A stretch of 64,000 nt of DNA from Bicyclus anynana (GCF_947172395.1 NC_069086.1:3318501-3382500); one strand, 5' to 3'; positions 31,708 through 43,440 are shown, counted from the stretch's first letter. Notes: generated from the sequence alone by a model not told the origin. Numbers and translations: made by a program.

Positions 31708-32640
31708 ATATTTCACCAAAAGGTGGTTAATTGCCTTAAGTCGTAGAGTATCTAAACAATGAAAGTTATTTAAACAAATAAAACCTAAATGTTAAATGTC
31801 GAATTGTGTATTGAGGAAGTGTATAAACTATATATTTCACTAACGCGACGAAACTGAGGCGCATAAAGGTGGCTAATTGTCTCAATTGCATTTAGTCGTA
31901 GAGTACCTAAGCAACGAAGGTTATTCAAACAAATAATAACTAAATGTTAAATGACGAGTTGTGTATTGAGGAAGTGTAAAAACTATATATTTCAGTAACA
32001 CGATGAAACTGAGGCGCACAGAAGTGGCTAATTGTCTTAATTGTTTTTAGTTAATCAATGAAAGTTATCCAAACAAATAATACCTAAATGTTAAATGTCG
32101 AGTTGTGTATTGAGGAAGTGTCAAAACTATATATTTCACTAACGCGACGAAACTGAGTCGCACAATGGTGGCTAATTGTCTTAACTGCATTTAGTCGTAG
32201 AGTTTAGAACAACGAAAGTTATTCAAACAAATAATAACTAAATGTTAAATGTCGAGTTGTGTATTGAGGAAGTGTAAAAACTATATATTTCACTAACGCG
32301 ACGAAACTGAGGCGCACAAAAGTGGCTAATTGTCTTAACTGCATTTAGTCGTAGAGTACCTAAACAATGAAAGTTATTCAAACAAATAATACCTAAATGT
32401 TAAATGTTGAGTTATGTATTGAGGAAGTGTAAAAACTATATATTTCACTAACGCGACGAAACTGAGTCGCACAATGGTGGCTAATTGTCTTAACTGCATT
32501 TAGTCGTAGAGTTTAGAACAACGAAAGTTATTCAAACAAATAATAACTAAATGTTAAATGTCGAGTTGTGTATTGAGGAAGTGTAAAAACTATATATTTC
32601 ACTAACGCGACGAAACTGAGTCGCACAATGGTGGCTAATT
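31708..32640 (+). repeat. Satellite array, about 154-bp units
   Basis: The landmark TAACGCGACGAAACTGA recurs at 31841, 31996, 32140, 32294, 32449 and 32603 (spacings 155, 144, 154, 155, 154). Alternate units share variants: those after 32140 and 32449 carry GAGTCGCACAATGGTGG and GTTTAGAACAACG, giving a 309-bp dimer period at the 3' end. Confidence 0.9.
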
Positions 32641-32860
32641 ATTAATATATAATGTAAGTAAAAATAAAAATTGTGCTATGTGCTCTCAGTGTATAGGTAA
32701 GTTTATTTTATATAATAACTTAACATAATGGTGAACTCGCCGTCCTCACAAAAACGTCAAGTTTATGAGGATGGCTATTTATGTACCTAATTATGTAGCA
32801 CTTTGTATTTTGTACAATAAAAAAAAATAAAAAAAAAATAAGAAAAAAAAAGTGGAGTAG
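32641..32860 (+). repeat. Possible LINE 3' tail after the satellite
   Basis: It contains GAACTCGCCGTCCTCACAAA and ends TTGTACAATAAAAAAAAATA, a poly-A-like tail. Confidence 0.35.
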
Positions 32861-32968
32861 CTAAATTCGGATCACTTTTTGCGGTGATTTTGTGGGCACG
32901 TAACATACGAGTATCTAAATATCATTTTATACAAGACAGCAAATAGATCATTACTACGGAATATTTCA

Positions 32969-33294
32969 TGGCCTCCGTGGCGCAGTGGTACGCGCGGTGG
33001 ATTTACAAGACGGAGGTCCTGGGTTCGATCCCCGGCTGGACCGATTGAGGTTTTCTTAATTGGTCCAGGTCTGGCTGGTGGGAGAGTTCGGCCGGCCGGC
33101 TAGTTACCCTACCGACAAAGACGTACCGCCAAGCGATTTAGCGTTCCGGTACGATGTCGTGTAGAAACCGAAAGGGGTGTGGATATTCATCCTCCTCCTA
33201 ACATGTTAGCTCGCTTCCATCTTAGACTCCATCATCACTTGCCATCAGGTGTGATTGTAGTCAAGGGCTAATTTGTAAAGAATAAAAAAAAAAG
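32969..33294 (+). mobile_element. SINE-B copy, full length
   Basis: GGCCTCCGTGGCGCAGTGGT head, B box GGGTTCGATCCCC, body to AGTCAAGGGCTAATTTGTAA and an A run. Confidence 0.88.
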
Positions 33295-33498
33295 AATAAG
33301 CATAAAGCTCACAATCATTCTACCCTTATCCACGAAGTCTAGTCTGTGGCAGTATGCCCGACCGACAGTCGCTTGCCTTTTAATTTCCTTTCTCCACCAG
33401 ACGCGGTGTTCCGTCTTATCTTCCGCTCATAATTTATCTTAGTACCTTTGTATATCTAGATTTATGTCTACCTTTAAAAGTAGAACTCTATATCTACC

Positions 33499-33560
33499 TT
33501 TAAAAACTATTTTGAACCGTTACTAATAGGTAGAAAGCTACGTTATTTGTGAGTGGCACG
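33499..33560 (+). mobile_element. Helitron-like scrap
   Basis: It keeps GAAAGCTACGTTATTTGTGA from the Helitron interior. Confidence 0.4.
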
Positions 33561-33789
33561 GTACAGTTGAAACAGCAGGAAAAGTATTAGTTATAGATTA
33601 AAATAAATTAATGTTACGAAATATTTTATTGAGAATTTTATTGAGTTCTACGCAGATTTTGTTAATATAATAGTGCTTAAAACTAAAACTTTTAGGGAAT
33701 AATTTTAAATAAATAAATATAAATTCATGAATAACAAAAAATACAAGCTTTTCAATTCAAGCAAAAAAAGTTTGTGTTGCCAAATTTTC

Positions 33790-34008
33790 ATCCATACTGT
33801 AATATTATAGCGAACGTACTTATGTCTGTTTGTATTGTTTTGTTATCTTCTACTTTTCCCGGCTAGCCCGCTGAAGCAATTTTGACGATTTTTGAGTAAA
33901 AAAATTGGATCTTAGAACAAAACATATGTTTAACCCGAAAAATCTATCGTTCCCGCGGGATTTGTAAGAAACAGCCTTCAGGCAAACGGAGTAGCGAGCG
34001 TGCGCTAG
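33790..34008 (+). mobile_element. Helitron-like element, diverged
   Basis: TCCATACTGTAATATTATAG to GCGAGCGTGCGCTAG; followed after 11 bases by another element. Confidence 0.6.
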
Positions 34009-34019
34009 TCACACACACA

Positions 34020-34244
34020 TCCCACTAATATTATAAAGGCGAAAGTTTGTGTGTAAGTTTGTAAGTATGTTTGTTCCTCTTTTACGCTGCGGCTACTGAA
34101 GCGATTTGGCTGAAATTTGAAATGGAAATAGATTTTACTCTAGATTAACACATTGGCTACTTTTGATACCGGAAAAATGCATAGTTCCCGCGGGATTTGT
34201 GAAAAACTGAATTACACGCGGACGAAGTCGCAAGCGTCTGCTAG
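34020..34244 (+). mobile_element. Helitron-like element, well preserved
   Basis: TCCCACTAATATTATAAAGG start, AAGCGATTTGGCTGAAATTT, and GACGAAGTCGCAAGCGTCTG plus CTAG end at 34244. Confidence 0.7.
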
Positions 34245-34905
34245 TCTTTTATAAACTGTCGAAGGTCTAACCAATGCAGGCTCACGTTTTATTAAAGCAA
34301 GTTTTAGGACCGTATCGGGGAGCCGCCTGGCATATTGTATACAATCCATTAGTGTGACAGGATAATAAATGAAAGCTAAGGCATTGTAATACGTGAGCAA
34401 ATAAAACCAACATAATTTGACACAACACATCATAACCTTATTTTGTTTACTTTAAATTAAGATTTGGTGTCAAACGTTGAATATGTATGAAACATTAATG
34501 TCAAAACGTAAACCCTAGTATATCAGTGAGTAGATTCCTCCCTTGCCTACCCCTTTATGCGTTATGAATAGGGGTATGTTAATATTATTTGCTAGGGCTG
34601 GTTGAGTCGATCTAAAAATAAATTTCGACGACAGACCCATTTATTCTTGACTAAGTTATGTGTTAAATGTGACTAATTTCTTCGAATGACTAATTGTTGT
34701 TCTAAATTTCGTGTCATAAAGTGGTAAGATTTTATGTTTGTTTATTTGTTTTAAACACTTTATCAGCAGGTAACAGGCTACATGTTATTCTAGTATTCCT
34801 AAGGGAATGAATTGCGGGTGTTTGCTGGTATATTTTATATAGTTAGAATGAAAGACTTGGACGAACATTTTCTTTAAGTCGGGGATTTGGTCGGAAGTTT
34901 GTACA
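34245..34905. other. No recognised element
   Basis: Unassigned AT-rich DNA. A 73-codon minus-strand ORF lies here without motifs. Confidence 0.4.
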
Positions 34906-34909
34906 TTAT

Positions 34910-35035
34910 CCGGTGCATACTGGTGGATATTATACAGTAGGTAGATGACATTTCTCATTTGATGTTTTTTTTTAATTTACGTTGATAATAAAGACCAAAA
35001 TAGTGAATAGCCCGGCAGTGCCTTTCTTTGCTAGG
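34910..35035 (+). repeat. Dispersed repeat family G
   Basis: CATACTGGTGGATATTATAC, TAGATGACATTTCTCATTTG and GTTGATAATAAAGACCAAAA. Confidence 0.55.
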
Positions 35036-35451
35036 CGTCCAAACTGCGCCATTCAATACATCTCAAAATGCTACAGACGATCTGGGACTTCATCCAATGT
35101 AGCGAAATACGTTAAGAATTCATGATCTTTCGCATCCTCTTCGGCAAAATTAAGTATCATTGGTAGTGAGGTCACGTAGGGCTGTTCGAAGGCTGTCACT
35201 GGAGAAGACATCGATTTCTTATTATATCCTGATAAATAAAAAAAATAAGAAGTCTTTCTAACCTTTTTGAAGAACTAGTTGATTCAGAGGTGCTAATAAA
35301 TAAAAAAAAAAAATAGATTGTCCGAGGAAGTAAGCCGCCTAACTGATTGTCACAGAACAGACATCGTTAAAAGCTAACGCTTGTGTCAAGCAGTATTGCT
35401 GTGCAGGTGAAATTGTAGTTGACTAAGCTAAGGCCAAACCAAAGCGTCCCA
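35036..35451. other. Unassigned spacer between two family-G pieces
   Basis: No gene or RNA signal seen. Confidence 0.4.
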
Positions 35452-36234
35452 GCTAGCCTATTCACTATTTTGGTCTTTATTGTCAACCTATTAAAATAAT
35501 CAACGATGACATTTTGTCAACATGAGCGGTGCAGCGCCGCTACGTTGTTAGGTATGTCTCAGCGGCGCCGTAGCAGCGTTGGACAGCCTGTAAAGAGTGT
35601 GCAATATGTAATTTGGTGGTTACAAATGGTTCTGAATCTCAAATTCTGGAAAAGTTAGGAGCCTGATATTTGGGTAAATGATATTTCAAAGTATTAGGTT
35701 CGTTATGACTATACAAAATACACAATTTGTAAAACTTTTCTCGATAGTTTATTTTTTTGAAAAATACATGTTTTGCTCACATTTTGCTTTCAATCTCAGG
35801 AAAAGCAAACTTATTTTCTTAAATTTTTGTTTTGTATAGAAAATTAGGTATATATCTTGAACATGGCCATTTTGTTTTTCGTTATGTTGTTTAATTTACT
35901 TGCAATTAGGTGAAAATGGTTTTGGCGCTTCGTGCTTTTCACTCACGTGAAAGTCATAATTCGGCGTCTCGTTTGCGCTTCGAATTTTATCCATATCGTA
36001 CCGACGCGCTGCGCGCTCTTAATAAAGTAATGTTGTGACGCATTGACAACTGAGCGGTGCCACTCCGACGTCGCAACTCATTCACCCCTCCCCGCCTCGT
36101 TTAGGTGGGCAAGTCCGGTGCGGCACCGGAGCGCATCGTTTCACATGCCACAGATATTTCTATGTATGATGACGCAGCGACACCGCTCTGGCGCCACACC
36201 GCCGCCGCAACGCATCGTGTGCCCCCGCCCTTAC
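35452..36234 (-). mobile_element. GC-rich TIR element with family-G tail, reverse orientation
   Basis: 36034-36234 reversed matches 7100-7290 (GTGGCATGTGAAACGATGCG, GAGGCGGGGAGGGGTGAATG). 35524-35600 reversed matches 7310-7380 (GCTACGGCGCCGCTGAG). 35452-35523 is family G. The stretch 35601-36033 between the two matching parts is an unassigned insertion with a GCGCTGCGCGCTC patch. Confidence 0.6.
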
Positions 36235-37292
36235 GTATAGACACGTCGTGTAGACCTTTTGAAGATTCCTGATAAGCTTAGGTATGTTTACAGTCCGAAC
36301 CCAGACTTGAAATCAAAATGATCCAATCACTGTACCAAAAAGTACACAAAGATGGCCGAATTGACGTGAACGTAAATAGACATCACGTTTGTTTACTCCA
36401 CAACTTCCACGAGTGGCCGACGGCACGTGTACATCAAGCGAGCTTAATTATCAATACTTTGATAATTCAACAAGAAGTTGTTTAATTACGAACAAAGCGC
36501 CCGCAAACCGACACCGAGAGCAAACTCGACGATAGGCGAAATCGGATTGCACAATTTAATTAAATGTATCCTCATTGTTTCGACACAGCGTATGAATATC
36601 AGTGTCTCCATTTTCAATTTCCCTAGGGAACAAAATATTATGGAATTTTGATCTCTAAGCCGCAATTAAGTGCGTTGGGATCAGTGACGTAAATACTCCA
36701 CGTAGTCGCAGAATAAACGACACATTATAATATAGTAGGGGAAGCCGAAGACGGGATTTTTGTTACTCGAGCGCGGCAGTTGAATAAGGGAGTATACCTT
36801 GCACGTTGTTCAGTACCTCCCCCAAGTATGAGCCCTTATTGGTGAGTATGCAACCAAAAAAAAAACTAACTTCAGTAATATTCAACCAGCACGTCAGATT
36901 AAGATAATGTAGGTGAGTTGATAGTTAAAAAATGTGCATTTCGAAAATCTGATGACTTGATCCGTTTTTGTACTACGTTCGTTCGGAACCCTAAAAAAAG
37001 TACAATAATATAGTTTTGTAATATAAATGTGGTTACAAGAGTTACTGAACCCTTAAAATAACATACAAATGTCTGCAGTTTGTGAACATGTAAATTACAA
37101 TTTGTTTTTCTTATCAGCGTCTATTGTTCGGATATATGCAAAACCCACTCCTAAATTTTAACGTATCGCTGTCTGTAATCTTTGTTTATTTTGTTTGCTT
37201 GTTTTGTTTTAATGACAAAATTTATCACACTATTTATTCATATAGTCTCAATGCGGGACGTTTCTGAGGCTGGTCATTCAACATTCTGATAT
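36235..37292. other. Mostly unassigned
   Basis: Includes a repeat end at 36945-37005 (TTCGGAACCCTAAAAAAAGT). No coding frame of note. Confidence 0.4.
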
Positions 37293-37470
37293 TTTTTAAC
37301 CTTTATAAGTTAGCCCTTGACTGCAATCTTAGAAGGAGACGGGATAACGTTAGTCGTAGGATGACAATCTACACCCATTTTGGTTTCAATACGACATCGT
37401 ACCGAAACGCTAAATTGCTTGGCGTTACGTCTTTGCTGTTAGGGTGGTAACAAGCCACGGCGGAGGCCTC
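37293..37470 (-). mobile_element. SINE-B copy, internally deleted
   Basis: TATAAGTTAGCCCTTGACTG, ACACCCATTTTGGTTTCAAT and AGGGTGGTAACAAGCCACGG, ending in a partial GGAGGCC. Confidence 0.65.
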
Positions 37471-37507
37471 ATTTTTTCAACTGCATGTAAGTAACTGTTA
37501 ACGGGCT

Positions 37508-37545
37508 GTTTGATATACAGGAATGGAGATTCCTGTATATCAAAC
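37508..37545. repeat. Perfect 17-bp hairpin
   Basis: GTTTGATATACAGGAAT, loop GGAG, then its exact inverse. Confidence 0.75.
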
Positions 37546-37754
37546 CCCCCTCCTTTCTCCTGAATAATTGACTAATTTTAATAATCCGTTTCCTTTATTA
37601 AACATCACTTTTTTATCATTACTAAACAAAATCATCTTTTAAAAGTAGAATCTATGTGGTTATGACATTTATTGTTTCAAAAAGAAATTACATTTTACCG
37701 GAATTTAAAATCAAAATTATAAAGTTACACTTTAGCTATATATTTGTGACTAAA

Positions 37755-37910
37755 TACTAAGTTTATTCGACTTATTTATTTATTAACACACTTTATTTGT
37801 ACGTCACAAAACAAGGGGAAAATAATATACGCTCTTACAAAATAAGTAAATAAAGAAGTAGAATACAAAAAGGCAGCCTTATCGCTTTATAGCGATCTCT
37901 TCCAGGCAAC
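37755..37910 (-). repeat. Dispersed LINE-like 3' end
   Basis: TTTATTTGTACGTCACAAAA and GAATACAAAAAGGCAGCCTT match the reverse of 62090-62210 (AAGGCCGCCTTTTGTATTCT, TGTACAAATAAAGAG). Confidence 0.45.
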
Positions 37911-38189
37911 CTTAAGTTTAGGAATACCAGTGAAATATAACAATTTATTATTTTGGTTAACGTATTTTACTACGCTGTGGAACATTGTTTAACCAACAAT
38001 TAGACAGATTAAGGGCGAAACAATAAAATATGACAGAATATTTATTATCTGAATATTGTGCTTGTATTATTTAATTGAATACCGAGACGTAATTGCGAGT
38101 TTACCTTTACAAATAAATAAATATATATATTTTTTCTTGTACGGCCAATTTGCGATTAGTCCTAAGACTATAATAAACAAATGTGTTGC

Positions 38190-38720
38190 GAGTGTCTTTG
38201 TCTTGTGGAGGTCGATCCTCATTAGGAGTCGGCGCTCATTTGGTGCGTCCTGTGTTCCAAATGTCCAGGTCGAGTATGTGTTTACGTTTATAACGCCTCG
38301 GACTGTCATCAGTCAAGAGTCTGCTGGCCAAGATATTAGGATGAATAAGTAGTCGCTTCTTGTATATTTTGGCTAGCCCCCTAACTTCATCCTTAACTGT
38401 GCAAAGTAAATGACGTTGTAGTTCCTCATTTGTAATAAACCACGGCGAGTTGGTAATAGAATGCAGTATTTAATTTTCCATTATTTGCAGGATATTTAGG
38501 ATAGTGGGGCATGCACTATCCCACAGTTGCGCGCCATAAGCCCAGGCCGGCTTCAAGATGCACGTGTATATATACAGCTTGTTGTCAACGGACAGCTTAG
38601 AGTTCCTGCCTAAAAGCCATTGGAATGTTTTGAATCTGATATTCAGCTCCTTCTCTTTTGGTTTTTATATGCTTTTTCCACGTGAGTCTGCGGTCTAGAT
38701 ATTAGGCCTAAATATTTGTA
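38190..38720 (-). pseudogene. Jockey-type LINE reverse-transcriptase C-terminal remnant
   Basis: The minus strand reads LLGRNSKLSVDNKLYIYTCI then LKPAWAYGAQLWDSACPTIL and NILQIMEN, followed by an in-frame TAA and then ILHSIT. Further on are KRLLIHPNILAS- and RYKRKHILDLDIW-like stretches. At least one stop and length changes break it. This is the typical thumb-region pattern of jockey-group LINEs. The 98- and 80-codon ORFs around 38056-38352 overlap its end. Confidence 0.65.
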
Positions 38721-39143
38721 ATACGAAATAAAATGGAAGTCTTTGTTTTCATCGGTTGATAATGATGCTTATAATAATTTCATATAGAAAAGCTGTTCAT
38801 TTTAAATTACAAACATACTTTTAAAGATTTTTGATTTTTGAAACCCCTACTAAATGCTAATTATTTAGTAGAAGTTTTAATTCTGATTTAGTGATTATAA
38901 AAAAATCAAACCACGATTTAAAAAGAAAGCAATTTATATATTTTTCATAATTATTGACAAAGATGACTGACAGAATTAAATTTTCGCTCAAAAAATTAAA
39001 TGGAAAGAAGTAGTGGCAATTTCGTCGCCGTAAAAGGCTTTATTCGTTCCAGTCGGCTAACTTCGTTTTGTGCTTCATATTGGCGTTCACGATGTTGGAC
39101 GCTTTCGTAGTTATTTGGGTCTGGGCGTTGGTAATAGTGATGT

Positions 39144-39697
39144 ATTTTTTATTCTTTACAAGTTAGCCCTTGACTGCAATTTCACCTGAAGTGATGATGC
39201 AATCTAAGATGAAAGCGGGCTAACTTGTAAGGAGGCAGATGAAAATCCTCATCCTCTTTCAATTTTTACACGACATCATACCAGAACGCTTAATCGCATG
39301 GCGGTACGTCTTTGCCGGTAGGGTTTTAATAGCCTCGACCGAAGCCTCCCACCAGCCAGCCACCTGGACCAATTAAGAAAACCTCAATCGGCCCAACCGG
39401 TGATCGAACACAGGACCTCGGTCTTGTAAATCCACCGTGCATACCACTGCGCATTTTAAGAAATCAAATACGTGATATTTAATTTCTCTCAATTGCTCTC
39501 AAATGGTGAAGGAAAAACATCGTGAGGAAACCTACATACCAGAGAATTTTCTGAATTCTCTACGTATTGTGAAGTCTATCAAATCACATTGGGCCAGCGT
39601 GGTGGCCTAACCCATCTCATTATTAGAGGAGACTCGGGCTCAGCAGTGAGCCGAGTATGAGTTGATAATGAAAATCACTGCGCCACGGAGGCCGTCA
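39144..39697 (-). mobile_element. SINE-B copy carrying a nested SINE-A
   Basis: ACAAGTTAGCCCTTGACTGC starts the tail. The tRNA head is split: ...ACCACTGCGC at 39452 and CACTGCGCCACGGAGGCCGT from 39676. Confidence 0.85.
39453..39675 (+). mobile_element. SINE-A fragment nested in SINE-B
   Basis: A 5'-truncated SINE-A ends GAGTTGATAATGAAAAT. It is flanked by the 8-bp direct repeat CACTGCGC (39445-39452 and 39676-39683), a target-site duplication. Confidence 0.85.
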
Positions 39698-39727
39698 AAA
39701 TACAAATTTATTTATAGTCATATTTTT

Positions 39728-39830
39728 AAGGAGTAAATTTTTACCACTAGAAAGCCACGTTATCTATATATATCTCCGTAATCAAACAGCAACAGGAACT
39801 ACGCGGGAGAAACCACGGGGCGTGTGCTAG
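39728..39830 (+). mobile_element. Helitron-like 3' fragment
   Basis: CACTAGAAAGCCACGTTATC to GGGGCGTGTGCTAG. Confidence 0.5.
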
Positions 39831-40573
39831 TCTACAATAAAAAGCGTGACAATAAAATGAGCTATTCTAAATATAAATTACCAGTTAGTCTTATAAAATC
39901 CATTTAGTATATTTATTTGACGGGAGCTTATTAAGTTTATAAATCTTCGCTTTTCGTCTATAATTTATGGAAATCTTTGCTCTTAAAGTAAATTGGGAAT
40001 TCCGATTTGGATGTTGGGTGACAATTATTTTGAAACTGTAAGCTTGAATTGTAAAATGATTTATTAACCCTCGTGGGCGATATTTACTACTGTAGTTACT
40101 TTGAAATAACCCTTGAGAGACTTTACTAAAGTCTATCTAATTTAAAATATTTAAACTACTTATTTTTCTGGATAAGTATTGCGTGGATGCGTTTTGAATC
40201 ACATCTAATGAGAGTGGAATATGACGTTTAATAGCAGGAGTCCACAAATCAACATATATTACTAAAAGGCAGGCTATATGTTTTTCATTAATGTTTTGTA
40301 GGTTAATCTTGAAATTAAGTTGATAATTAAAAGTGTTAATATTTTAATTTTACATTAATTTATTTTCTACAATGTCAGCCAGTTAAGATTCCGTTCAATT
40401 TTGCTAATGAGAGGGTGTAACAGGGTAAAATGGGTGCGCGGATTAATTCGCAACGAAGCAGAGTAACGGTTTACTTAATTAAAAATCCAGCTACAACGTT
40501 GAATGTCGCGTTCATGGTACATTCCTAGCGCAATCACCATGTGTATTGAAGATTTTTACGTTCATTAGCCTAC
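39831..40573. other. Unassigned AT-rich spacer
   Basis: No coding or structural signal. Confidence 0.5.
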
Positions 40574-40903
40574 TTTTTTTTATTTTCTACAAGTTAGCGC
40601 CCTTGACTACAACCCCACCTGATGGTAAGTGATGATGCAATCTAAGATGGAAGCGGGCTAACTTGTTAAGAGTAGGATGAAATCCACACTCCTTTCGGTT
40701 TCTATCGATATCGTACGATAACGTACTGGAACGCTAAATCGCTTGGCGGTATGTCTCTCTGTAGGGTGGTAACTAGCCACGGCCGAATCCTCCCACCAGC
40801 CAGACCTGGACCAATTAAGCTTCAATCGGCCCAGCCAGGGATCGAACCCAGGACCTCCGTCTTGTAAATTTACCGCGCATACCACTGCACCACGGAGGCC
40901 GTC
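40574..40903 (-). mobile_element. SINE-B copy, nearly full length
   Basis: From CAAGTTAGCGCCCTTGACTA to CACCACGGAGGCCGTC, with a 12-bp-type internal insertion near ATCGATATCGTACGATAACG. Confidence 0.85.
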
Positions 40904-40958
40904 AAAATACTTGAGCGCCTAGTTATAACCGTAATATTTCAATCAAATTAAAATCGTT

Positions 40959-41038
40959 ACAAGGTAGCAAAACTCGCAGTTGGATCATTTGAATGCTTTG
41001 AGCATTGAATGTTTCTACTGGGAGTTTTGTTACCTTGT
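40959..41038. ncRNA. miRNA-precursor-like hairpin (unrecognised)
   Basis: An imperfect stem-loop of about 80 nt. The base of the stem pairs ACAAGGTA with TACCTTGT, then CAAAACTC with GAGTTTTG, with scattered mismatches and GU pairs up to CATT..AATGC / GCATT.AATG around a TTTGA loop. Roughly 30 of 37 positions pair. Arm length and small bulges are as expected of an animal pre-miRNA. I do not recognise a known mature sequence. It lies 56 bases beyond a SINE-B. The strand is undetermined, and a tiny inverted-repeat element is the main alternative. Confidence 0.35.
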
Positions 41039-41551
41039 TCCAAATTAAAATGACATGGTTTTAATAAAATAATTAATTAAGTAAATATAGTTTGCTGTAA
41101 TTATGGTGTACTTAACTTACGGGTTAACGAAGTTAACTTTTCCCATGTTACATAAAGAATTTGGGAATAAATATTTGCTCAATTTTGCGTTCACAAATTA
41201 GAAATTATTAAGAAAATGGAAATTAATATTAGATAATTAATAAATTATGATCTATGTTCATTTTACCCCATGTTACTAAACACAGACAGAAAAATCAGCA
41301 TTATAATGATTCTAACCGATTATGATGCGTTTTTTTTGGTTTGAAATCTGACGTATCGAGATTATTTTTCGCTACATGTGACTAAAATCCGCTAAGCCAA
41401 TCCGCAGATCGGCATTTTTCGATAACGATGGAACTAATTTCTAATCTAAAATTCTTGATTTTATTTAAATTTACGAGTGTCGGAACATTTTCAAACTTTA
41501 ACTTGTATCACAAATTTAACGTCGCCCTAGTCACGGTGGCTTAGCGTAATT
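41039..41551. other. Unassigned AT-rich spacer
   Basis: No gene or repeat recognised. Confidence 0.4.
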
Positions 41552-41959
41552 GTTGTCAAGATTACTCCTTAGTGTTTCCGCACACGGGCTACATGCGACA
41601 GCCACAAACGCCACTACAAAAAGCAAGAATGGGCCACAACAGTAGCTGATGCGCGCGACAACCAATTGTGGCCGGTGGTCGACACTTGTGGTTGGTGCCT
41701 GCTACTTTTTTAACCCATACATGCAGTATCATAATCACGCAAGTGGCGGGTTGCGGTGTTTTGTGGCAGCATTTAGTGGCCGGTGTGGGCCACAAGAAGC
41801 GAGCAGCGACGATTGTAGCGTATGGCGGCCACTGGCGTCAACCGTGTGCGGTGAGTCCATATAAAATGTATGAAAACTACAGGAAATATGCCAGTAGCGG
41901 CGTTTTGTGATTGTGGCCAGTGGCTCGTGTGCGGCGACACTAAGGAGTAATCTTGACAG
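41552..41959. mobile_element. GC-rich TIR element (MITE candidate)
   Basis: The ends are inverted: left TTGTCAAGATTACTCCTTAG plus TGTTTCCGCACACGGGC, right GCTCGTGTGCGGCGACAC plus TAAGGAGTAATCTTGACAGC. The interior repeats GTGGCCGGTG- and GCCACAA-type words. Short ORFs on both strands (41589-41910) are a by-product. Confidence 0.65.
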
Positions 41960-42221
41960 CCCTTAATTCCTTGCCGACAAAAATTGAATTACCATACTAA
42001 AATATCCAATGAGCTCCTCCAAAAAGTCTTCCTGGATGTTTACGGGAAAGTGGAGACACGTGTAAGCCCTTATATTTAGAACTGCTTGTATTTTTAAATT
42101 AGGTTCGGTTTATTCAAAAGGTCAGAATATCAAACCCGGGTACGCTTTTCTACCTTTGAGTAGTTACGTGTATTTTAACATGTTAATTCCTTACAGTTTT
42201 CGTAAAGATATAGATATACGT

Positions 42222-42517
42222 ATCGTTATCAACACATATTCGTCTGAGCTCGAGTATCCTCTCAGAATGAGAGGGCTTAGGCCAACTGTCCACCACGCTG
42301 GTCCAATGCGGATTGGCTGACTTTATACACGCAGAAAATTAAGAAAATTCTCTGGTATGCAGGTTTCCTCACGGTGTTTTTCACCGTTTGAAACACGTGA
42401 TATTTAAATTCTTAAAATGCACACAACTGAAAAGTTGAAGGTGTATGCCCCGTACTGGATTTGAACCCAAACTCCCCGGAATCGGAGGCAGAGGTCATAT
42501 CCACTAGGCTATCACGG
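42222..42517 (-). mobile_element. SINE-A copy
   Basis: TATCAACACATATTCG to GGAGGCAGAGGTCATATCCA and CTATCACGG. Confidence 0.85.
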
Positions 42518-43260
42518 ATACAAGTAATAATGTAACTTAATTAACATATAATTGTGGATTCAACATTATGTTGAAGTAATACTTTCACATATGAAATCAC
42601 ACCACAAAAAATTCAATAACTAAATAGCACTTGCTTCAACAGTGAAGTAAAACTTCGTAAAAGGCTATGACTGAGAATCCCCATTTTTAAGGTGTGTAAA
42701 GCTCGTATGGCAAGCTTTGACCTAACTTCTCTCACAACTAAAGTAAACACAGCCTAGTCATAATCCTTTTTAGGTATAATTAATGCAAATATAAGTATGT
42801 TTGTCTGTTTGTTAACTAAACCCGTGTACAACGTTATAAAAGTCCATTTCAGGACCTTTGTATAAACTGAAAAGATTTTAACTTAATCCGTATCCAAATG
42901 GATCTCCTTTAATCCTCAGCAAAAGAAAAGTAAACGGTCGGGGTATACGAATACATTACAAACGGACAGAAACATGTTTCTCAATTCAAAGATATCTACT
43001 GAAATGATAGAGCGACCGCTGGGAAGACTTAGATATGAATAAGAAATCTTCAGTTTGTTGTGTGTTATTCAAGAATTAATGCTAGTGAGTTTTCATAAAT
43101 ATAGCTAAAATTTATATCTCTCAAGGTAAGCTGCTTATCAAAACTCCAACTACACGCCGGCAGAATTGGAGGGCGTAGTGAAAAACCTCTTGGGCAAGGT
43201 TTTTTTATATAAAAAGACGTAAAAGACCCAATGAAAGCTATTCTGTGATCAAGCAAGTTT
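42518..43260. other. Unassigned
   Basis: Short minus-strand ORF at 43065-43256 without motif. Confidence 0.4.
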
Positions 43261-43269
43261 ACTCACTAT

Positions 43270-43440
43270 CTTTGACGTTTCCTGGTTGAATAAATATAAG
43301 AAATTAAGATTCTATGTAAAATGTCATCTGGTGCTTACTGGTGGATATCACACAGGTAGGTAAATGACATTGTGTCAATTGATTTCAGGTTGATTATAAA
43401 AAAACAAAATATTGAATAGGCCAGCTGATAAATGGTATCC
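43270..43440 (+). repeat. Dispersed repeat family G
   Basis: GGTGCTTACTGGTGGATATC, AATGACATTGTGTCAATTG and ATTGAATAGGCC. Confidence 0.55.

Noticed and set aside
32969..33041. tRNA-like sequences with good B boxes as real tRNA genes
   Set aside because: Each is followed by the same SINE body and A tail, and acceptor and anticodon stems are degraded. The same applies to the SINE-A, -C and -D heads.
41589..41910. Several overlapping ORFs on both strands in a GC-rich patch
   Set aside because: They lie inside a TIR element; low stop density reflects GC content, and the proteins look arbitrary.
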